64,000 nucleotides of DNA, from assembly GCA_004335735.1 (NCBI GenBank), contig QAXK01000587.1, positions 1 through 64,000 of the forward strand. The letters run 5' to 3'. The position numbers and the translations under genes are program-made. Under the pieces are notes generated by a model that worked only from the letters and a program-made list of their open reading frames with translations, was not told where the DNA came from and made no database searches. Origin of the DNA: Chlorella sp. KRBP. Lineage: Eukaryota > Chlorophyta > Trebouxiophyceae > Chlorellales > Chlorellaceae. Shown piece by piece: positions 56,701-64,000 of this stretch. The first letter of the stretch is position 1. Each line of letters starts with the position of its first letter.

Positions 56701-59700
56701 GAGGGCACAGGTGGCAGCGCTGAGGTGGCACCTGGCACCAGGCTGTGGTCCCACCACCAGCTGTCACTGGCCAGCTCAATCAGCGTGGGCGTGGCGCGCA
56801 GATGAGGGCGCAGCGCGGCAAGGCGGGACAGCATGGCGTGCAGCGACTGCAACGCTGGCGGCCCATGCGGCGTCTCCTGTAGTTAGGCACGAGCATGGGC
56901 ACAGTGACCACCATGTGACCATCAAGCCAGGCCAGCGTGTCAACCATGTGCTTGCTAGCTCGGACCATCCTGCCCATGGCCTCACTCACCCCGTCCTCCC
57001 CCGGGTGCAGCAGGGGCCAGGTCCAGGGTGTGGGCGGCTGAAGGGCCTCTGGGTTCACGCGCACGTGCTGACGGTGCCGCTCTGCGCCCAGAAACCCCAG
57101 CACAGCACCAGGGTCGTCACTCAGGCCCCGCTGCAGCACGTGCACCACCCAGCGGTGCGCGGTGCTCGGCCGCAGCAGGTGCCTGTACTCCCCAGCCGCA
57201 GCCGCCATCCCAGACGCTGCAGTGGCACCACCAGCTGCTACCGTACTGATGCCTGCGCCACCGCCGCCTGTGGCAGCGCTGCCTGCGCCCGGTGGCCCCG
57301 TGTCATGTGGCGGGGGCGTGAGGGTGAGGTGCTCCCACACCAGGTCCAGCTCCAGGCACTGCACGGGGTCCTGGTAGGAGGCCCAGGGGGCCCAGGGCTC
57401 GCCGTCGTCCCAGTGCTGAGGACCTGCCGCGTAGCTAGACCCACTGCTGGACGTGGCCTGCACGCGGTGGCACGAGGTGTTGACAATGGAATGCGCATGT
57501 CAGAAATAGCCGCGTCAGATGTAGAGCTCATCACACCCACACCCCCCACATGATGCGCCTTCGTAGATTCTGAAGCCGCCACAATGGAAAGGTAAAGGCC
57601 TGTGGTGAGCGGACGCGCACCCATGTGTTGCCAGGTGGCCCTCCTGCGTCCTCCTGACCCTGGGCGTCCAGCGCAGCTGCTTGCTGCTGCAGGAAGCTGC
57701 GCTGAGCTGTGTGGGGTGGCTCAGGCACGCGGTACGTGTACCTGCCACTGAGCAGCACCTGGCCCGCCCCGCAGCATGGACTGCTCGACGGTGCCGCCAG
57801 CAGCGTGGCCGCAGAGGGATGCTGCGATGGCTGCTGCTGCTGCTGATTGGATGAGTGAGGAGGTACGGGAGGAGGTGCGCGAGTGACGTGCTGCAGCGCG
57901 GCGGTGCAGAGTGTGGCGGCGGCGGGCGCCGTGCCACTGAGCTGCTGCCTGAGGAACCTGAGCTGACCCTGCAGGTGGCAGGCAGGTCGGGCATCACAAC
58001 ACAGCGCTGCAGAGCCTGGCAGACGCTAGATGCACAGCGCTGGCGTGGCATCCCTGGCGTTTGAGCTCTCCCTGCCCTCTGCTTGCTGGATTGACCAGCT
58101 TGCCATCACTCGTCCCCTACAGGGGCGCCGCATGCTGGCTGCAAGGTTTGCCCACGCCGTGTGCCCCTCACCTGCAGTGTGAGGATGGGCGCTGCAGGTC
58201 CAGAGACGCTCACAGAATCCGTGGTCAGGTGCAGGCGCGCACCCCCTGGCGCCACACCCTCGTGCCCCATGCAGGGCGGACCAGGGACCACCACCTGGCC
58301 CCAGAACGTGTCGCGCAGCCCGTCGTGCACGGGCAGCAGGGCGGGCCATGCCAAGCCCTGGTTGGCCAGGGCAGCCGTCAGGCACGACAGCACCGCACGC
58401 GCCTCCGTCTCATCCTGCAAGGTGACACCCGCAGCAATGGCAGCAACAAGAGACCGGCCGTAGGGCGCAGTGAATCACCCCTCACCAGGAACAAAGCACA
58501 TGGCACACGTGTAGCACCAAAAAGTGTGGGCAGGTGGCCACGCACCAGGAAGCGCCGACTGAAGCTGTGCGGCGTCAGCAGCACAAAGTGGTCGAGCCCA
58601 AACCACTGCTGCAGCTTGTGCTGATGCGTATATCGCCACCAGGGGCGGTGTGTGGCGCGGTACGGCCACCAAGAGAGCCACGGTGTGGCCACCTCTGCCT
58701 GCTGCCCTGCCCTGGGTGCCACGCTAACAGGTGCCTGGCTGGGCACGGGCTGCTGGTGTTGGTGCTGCTGCTGCCCTGCCTGGCCCCACACCTTGGCCTC
58801 GCCTGCGTTCACCACCCGCTGCCCAACCTCCGCGCCTGCCACCTGCGCAGCCTGGCCATGGGGCCCACCCTCGCGGGTAGCTGATCCCACACCAGCCACC
58901 TGCGTTGCGCCCAGCCCACGACCGCCAGGCCCTGCACCAGGACCGGTCCCTTGATCTGGTGACATGACTGCTGCTGAGCGCGTGCCGCCAGTGCCCTGCG
59001 GCCCCTCCCCGCCTCCCCGCCCGTCCTCCTCTGCATCCTCCTCGTCGGCTGCGGCGTTCACAATGTCTTCCACATCCCGCAGCACCGCCGCCATGTCCAT
59101 GGTGACGCCCACCTCCCAGTCGCCAGGCGCCTGACCCTCTAGCCCCTCACCCTCATCCTCCTCGCCCTGCCCTGGAAGTGCGCCACTCCCCAGGGCTGGA
59201 GATACGCCACGGGCCCCCTGCTTGCTGGCAAAAGGCGAAGTGGTCAGGGACGCTAGGGCGTGGCTGCTCAGCCGCTGTGCTGCTTCTTGCTGGCCACTGT
59301 GCACGCCCACCAGCGCTGAGCTTGGTGGCCGGCATGACTCAGCTTCAGCCTCCTGCACCTCCTGCTGCTGTTGTGCTTGCGTGCTGGAGGCGTGGCGGTG
59401 AGGCGTGGGTCCGTCCGCCAACACGTGGCCTGGCAGGTGCAGCGAGAGGATGTAGGGCTCCGTGCGCCACTTCAGCCTGCAGATGCACGCACACAGAGGC
59501 AGTGAGGAGCTGTGGAACACACTGTGCGCATTGCGTGCTGCAGGGAGCCGCGCACTGGAGGAGGCGCACCTGTGCTTGAGCGCCACCTGGACCTTGACCA
59601 CGGATGGGGGAGTGCGCTGCCCTCTGCTGGCTCCCGCCCTCAGGATGCTCTGCAGGCCGGCCTGGCTCCACGCGGAGAGAGCTGCCTCAAGCACCGCCAC

Positions 59701-59790
59701 CAGCCGCTCGCCGTTGGATGCGAGCGTGTAGTCGTGAAAGGTGCCTACTCCTCCACTGGCCAGTGGTCCAGTGACACTGCCAGGAGCCAT
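53707..59790 (-). CDS. RAB3GAP1: Rab3 GTPase-activating protein catalytic subunit
   Basis: Exons (5' to 3'): 59790-59570, 59476-58546, 58414-58172, 57968-57621, 57457-56990, 56876-56455, 56316-55560, 55468-55366, 55224-55139, 55002-54596, 54445-54250, 54180-53707; 1,551 residues versus about 980 in animals. Family landmarks in order: GTFHDYTLASNGERLVAVLE at the N-terminus, LHQKLLVLNACIKRL, EYYSASEDEDALMVGSDV, GARLGQLLSLEELMSDMAAF directly followed by KAANPGAVLQ and DFIAW, and C-terminal REWVLTVDVARGLGLPHSRM. The AR...FKAANPG segment surrounds the catalytic arginine known from animal Rab3GAP1. With its non-catalytic partner the protein is an exchange factor for Rab18 and a GAP for Rab3-type GTPases in ER/lipid-droplet and autophagy traffic. 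Extra length comes from Gly/Ala/Gln-rich insertions. It diverges from KAP3 across 374 bases. Confidence 0.88.
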
Positions 59791-60164
59791 GCACGCCAGC
59801 CATCACTGCAACAGGATGCTCGTGCGAACAGATGGCAGAGCAAGCCCCACATGAGGTCGTAGCGATAGAGGGACGAAGCGGGGGAACCGCATCGTTGGAA
59901 CCCAGCAGCTGGCGAGCGCGGCCAGTGCCAGCGTCCTGAGGCCACGGAGTCCACGGTGCACACTTGTTCTCGTCCCGCGCCCCAAGCCGTTGAAAGCCAG
60001 CCTTCCATCGGGCTGCAGGGCAAGCAGAGGCGCGGCCTGGGAGCCCTCTGCGTGTGTGTGCTTCTAGAGCCCATCGCCCAGCAGTAGCGGACGCTCAGGA
60101 GGGCGTGCGGCACGGGCTCGAAGGCGAGCAGCAGCACTGGGAGCGGCGAGTGCAGCGGGCGAGG
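59791..60164. promoter_or_regulatory. Divergent intergenic region, RAB3GAP1 / KAP3
   Basis: 374 bases between the two start codons. No coding exon with usable splice sites and no RNA gene is seen. It presumably holds both promoters. Confidence 0.4.
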
Positions 60165-63100
60165 ATGGCCACCAAGAAGAAGATCAAGCCAGGGGCGATG
60201 TCGCTGCACCCTGACGACCTCGCCATCCTCGTGAACTACGAGGTGCGGGACGAGCAGCAGTGCCACGGCAGCCGAAGAGCACCAAGGCGAGCCAAAGCGC
60301 CAGCCGTGCGTGCCTGCTCTATGCGCACGCAGGTGCAAGAGGTGCAGACGCTGCCGGATGGCACACAACAGGTTGTGAGTCGCGAGCAGACGCACAAGAA
60401 GTGAGCGGCGCATCGTCGTGGCGTGCTCTGCGGTGCAGCAGGATGTGCAGCACAGCACCAGCATGGGAGGCCTGCCTCCTGCAAGTGCTGGGCCATCACG
60501 GTGGTGCACGCCTCGCTTCGTGCAGGGTGACTGTCAAGTCCCTCACCGCCGGGACAAACGTGCCGCTGCTGGCCAAAGAGATTGTCGAGAAGTGCAAGCT
60601 CATTCATCCTTCCAAGGTGTGTGCTGCCTCTGGCTGCTCTGGGGGCCTTGCGGCACGGGCACGCTCGTGATGACATGCGAAGCGATTGACCCCACTTGTG
60701 GCAGGTGGGGCAAGTGGAGGAGCTGCTCTACCAGCTGCAGCAGCGTGGCGGGGGCGGCAATGCACCGCCTCCAGCGCCGGAGCAGCAGCAAGCCAAGGCC
60801 AAGGCCAAAAAGGAGGTTAAGAGCGTGATGCCCGCTGCCATGCGCAACGAAGGCAAGTGGGCGCACAGCGGCATGGCCACACAGCAGCGCCACAGCACTC
60901 CTGCTACTGACAGTCGCAGGCATGTCCTTGCATCCTGTTGTGTGCAGAGGACATGGCTGAGCTCAAGGCGCGCCAGCAGCAGCAGGCCTCCCACATCTTC
61001 AAGGTGCAGCAGAAGCAGCAGGAGCCAGCCTACCTGCAGCACCTCGACACGTACATTGTGAGTACTTTGGCCTGCAGCAAATGTGACCAGTGGGGGAGCA
61101 AATGGCTGGATATGTCGCACGCAAAGCAGAAGCTGGAGTGCAGCGACGCCGAGCTCGCGCCGTTCGACCAGCAGCCCACGCCTGCACACACCTCACCCTG
61201 CAGGAGGACCTGTACGAGGAGGACATGGCTAAGAAGGTCCGCGCCACGGGCATGATTGCCGTGCTCTTCAGGCAGACAGAGCACTTCAACGTGCTGCTCG
61301 GCCACGAGTCACTACTCCAGGTGCGCACGCTGCACGCTCCTGTCCTGTGCCTGCGACCCACGCAGCATGAATAGGACTAAGAGGTTGTCAGGTTGGCGGG
61401 CGGCCGTGGCCATCAAGCGCCGTGCGCTGTGGTGGCTCTGTGCTTGCGTGCAGACGCTGGCGCGCATCATGCGGGAGGACATGAAAAAGTCCATTGACCT
61501 CTGTATCAACATTGTCTCAGTCTTCTTCTCCATCTCCAACTTTTCCCAGTTCCACCAACTCATCATGGACAACCAGGTGAGCGCGGGCGCGCGATGTGGC
61601 CATCCAGGCACCTACACCTGCACAGCATGCTCACGGCTGTGGCTGTTGGCTGCCCGTGCTTGCATCGTCACCACCAGGTGGGCGCCCTGACCATGGACCT
61701 GATTGACCTGGAGACCAAGCGCACCGAGCACCGCGCGGCCGAGGAGGGCATCAGCCCCGCCATGGTGGCGCAGAAGGCGCTCGAGGCCAGCCAGGGCTCC
61801 GTCACGCTCAACGAGAGGTGCACCTCCTTGCTGCCTGCACAGCACCACGTTGGTGGCCTGGGAGCGCGGGCCTGCTCATGCACTTGCTTTCTCTGCTCTT
61901 GCTGTTGGTGCACCCGGCAGGGAGAAGAAGCTGCTGGCACTGATCCAGAAGCAGGACCGGCTGCTGTACCTCTGCTTCTACATGCTGCTCAACCTGGCAG
62001 AGGACGTGGGCGTGGAGAAGAAGATGAAGAAAAAGGTGCGAGAGCAGGGGGACAGCACGGCTCACCGGTACGGCTCCTCGGGGCGAGTCATGCATGCGGT
62101 ACATCCACACGTGCCGGGTGTGCTCTTGCTTGTCCTCGTGCCATGACTGCGTGTGCAGAACATTGTGGTGTACCTTGTCAAGATGCTGGACAGGTCCAAC
62201 GTTGAGCTGCTCATCCTGGCCACCACCTTCCTCAAGAAGCTCTCAATCTACCAGGAGAACAAGGTCAGATCTGGCTGGAGCACGCGCATACCAAGCATGC
62301 CTGCCACCAGAGCAGCGGACTCACGTGTGGGCAGCTGCTCCTGTTTCTTGTGGGCGCAGGAGAAGATGGGCGAGTGCCGCATCGTGGACAAGCTGTCCAA
62401 GTTTGTGCCCGTGCGCAACGACGTGCTGCTCATGAGCGTGCTGCGCCTGCTGCACAACCTGTCGTTTGACGGCTCGCTGCGGGACGGCATGGTCAAGAAC
62501 GGATTCATCCCCAAGGTGAGCAACGGCAGTCACACGCGGAGCAAGGGGCTGCAGGCGCCCTGGCTGCACCACTCAGTTGACACGACTGACTGCTCCTTCC
62601 CTGTTCCCCCATGGTTGGTTGCGCAGGCAGTGGAGCTGATTGCCGTGCCCCGTTTCCAGCCCGTGGTGCTGGGCCTGCTCTACCACCTGTCCATGGACGA
62701 CAAGTTCAAGAGCCTCTTCACCTACACCGAGTGCATCCCACGCGTCTACGAGATGCTCATACGCGTGCAGGTGGGCAGACAGGGCGGCACACCGGTCACC
62801 GTGCTTCCCGTGCCTGTGGGCGGCGAGCGTGCCCCAGTGCATGAGTTCTCACCACGCGTGTTCACATACGTGCACCTCCTCCGTCCTGACGCGCGCAGGA
62901 CCTGCGCAACACGCCAGAGCTGATTGCGCTGGCAGTCAACCTCACGCAAAACGGGCGGAACGCTGAGGTGCTGTGCGAGGGCGACCGCTTTGACCGGCTC
63001 ATCCGCAGGGCCTTCCAGACCTGCGACGAGCTCGCCTTCAAGGTGAGGTCTCTGGCTTCCGCTATCCATGATGCAAAGTGCTGTGCGGCAAGCCACACTT

Positions 63101-63962
63101 GAACGCGAATGCCAACCAACTTGGGTGCTGTGGTGTCCACATGCACGCACGCAGGTCATGCGCAACCTGGCCCAGCAGGAGAACATGACGGTCAAGCGCA
63201 GGTTTGGGCCGTACATTGAGCAGATGGTGCAGCTCCTCAAGGTGTGTGGTGTTGGCGCTGAGAACTGCAGTCTTGCGCTCCGTGGAACCATGTGATTGAG
63301 GTGCTGACTACGCACCTCTTGCTGTGACACACCATGCAGTCCGAGGGCATCACTGCGGAGCTGTTTGTCGAGGTGCTGGGGTGCCTGGCCAACCTGTACC
63401 TGCCCGAGTTTGACTTCTTCGCCCTGGTCCACAAGCACGACCTGCTGCGCTTCTTGGCCACCTTTGCACAGCCAGGCGTGGGTGAGTGCCTTGGTGTGGG
63501 CGGCGCATGCAACAGCGGGTAGCAGGGTCACCGACAGAGCGCTTCGAGGAGCACAGGCTGACGCCTGCTCCCTGCATGCGTGCGTGTGTGTGCGCGTGCA
63601 GTGGACGATGACATCCTGCTCGAGGTGGTCATGTTTGTCGGCGTGCTGTGCAACGAGGGCACGGCGCCCATGCTGTGCGAGTCAGGCCTGGTGAGCGTGC
63701 AGTGTGCTCCCAGCTTGTGCTTGGAGTCCATCACGGTCAATGCGTCAGCGCTGAGGTGGATGACTTGCCCGCGTGACGCCCTGCGCAGGTCAACACGCTG
63801 TTTGTGCTCATGGGCGAGAAGAAGGAGGACGACGAGTTTGTGCTGCAGATTGCCTTTGCCTTCAACAAGTTCATGATGTACGACGCCACGCGCCAGGCGC
63901 TGCTGGGCAGCACCCAGGTGGTCTTTTACCTGGTGGACCTGCTGCAGGACAAGAACAAGGAG
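60165..63962 (+). CDS. KAP3: Kinesin-2 associated protein KAP3, 3'-truncated by the window end
   Basis: Exons seen: 60165-60242, 60333-60400, 60526-60616, 60705-60852, 60948-61057, 61204-61320, 61454-61576, 61678-61817, 61921-62035, 62159-62263, 62360-62515, 62627-62770, 62899-63042, 63155-63241, 63340-63481, 63602-63690, 63789-63962; 677 residues so far, with the last intron opening at 63963. The N-terminus MATKKKIKPGAMSLHPDDLA and EVQTLPDGTQQVV are typical of KAP. The rest is an armadillo-repeat solenoid (LYLCFYMLLNLAEDVGVEKK, VVYLVKMLDRSNVELLILAT, LLMSVLRLLHNLSFDGSLRD, VVLGLLYHLSMDDKFKSLFT). KAP3 (FLA3 in Chlamydomonas) is the non-motor subunit of heterotrimeric kinesin-2, which drives anterograde intraflagellar transport, so this organism builds flagella. 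Intron 60853-60947 has a strong GC donor (AAG|GCAAGT). Confidence 0.96.
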
Positions 63963-64000
63963 GTGAGCGCAGCACCACCAGGGAGGCGCGCGGGCGCACG

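Noticed and set aside
1..64000. tRNA, rRNA or other structured RNA genes
   Set aside because: No cloverleaf with consensus A/B boxes or rRNA core sequence was noticed in any intergenic gap. A tRNAscan or Infernal run would be decisive.

Overview
This is nuclear DNA of a flagellated green alga (Chlorophyta, probably chlamydomonadalean). Evidence: GC-rich sequence; genes split into many short exons by GT-AG introns mostly 60-150 bases long; donors mostly GTG(A/C)G; a TGTAA polyadenylation motif in at least one 3' region; plastid-type proteins (SppA, a SufE-BolA fusion with a transit peptide); and cilium genes (KAP3, a CFAP20-domain protein). No tRNA, rRNA, transposon, CRISPR array or bacterial-type operon was seen. 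Exon joins below were worked out by eye from splice signals plus reading-frame continuity. No transcript data were available.

Layout. 0-11.4 kb: the last exon of a glycosyltransferase-like gene (+), a seven-helix membrane protein (-), plastid SppA protease (+), and a conserved membrane protein with no recognised enzyme domain (-). 11.4-18.4 kb: prolyl 4-hydroxylase with a C-terminal ShK domain (+), a thioredoxin-glutaredoxin fusion (-), and a GT90/CAP10-type glycosyltransferase (+). 18.6-28.8 kb, all minus: a HAD 5'-nucleotidase, a second GT90 gene with matching exon lengths, and a DRP1-type dynamin. 29.5-35 kb: a long low-complexity membrane protein (-) and a secreted sulfotransferase-like protein (+). 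35.2-42.9 kb: a CFAP20-domain protein with a very long disordered tail (-) and SufE-BolA (+). 42.9-51.3 kb, all minus: a Golgi-type sulfotransferase, a leucine-rich-repeat/serine-hydrolase fusion, a 70-residue membrane protein, and a divergent protein kinase. 51.7-64 kb: an OMA1-like M48 metalloprotease (+), RAB3GAP1 (-), and the first 17 exons of KAP3 (+, runs off the end).

The genes do not form one pathway. Several fall into themes. Secretory and cell-wall glycoprotein modification is represented by prolyl hydroxylase, two GT90 enzymes, two sulfotransferase-type proteins and the partial glycosyltransferase. Membrane traffic is represented by the dynamin and RAB3GAP1, ciliary function by KAP3 and the CFAP20 protein, and iron-sulfur/redox biology by SufE-BolA and the CGFS glutaredoxin. 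Seven neighbouring pairs are divergently transcribed from gaps of 100-450 bases, so shared promoters are likely.
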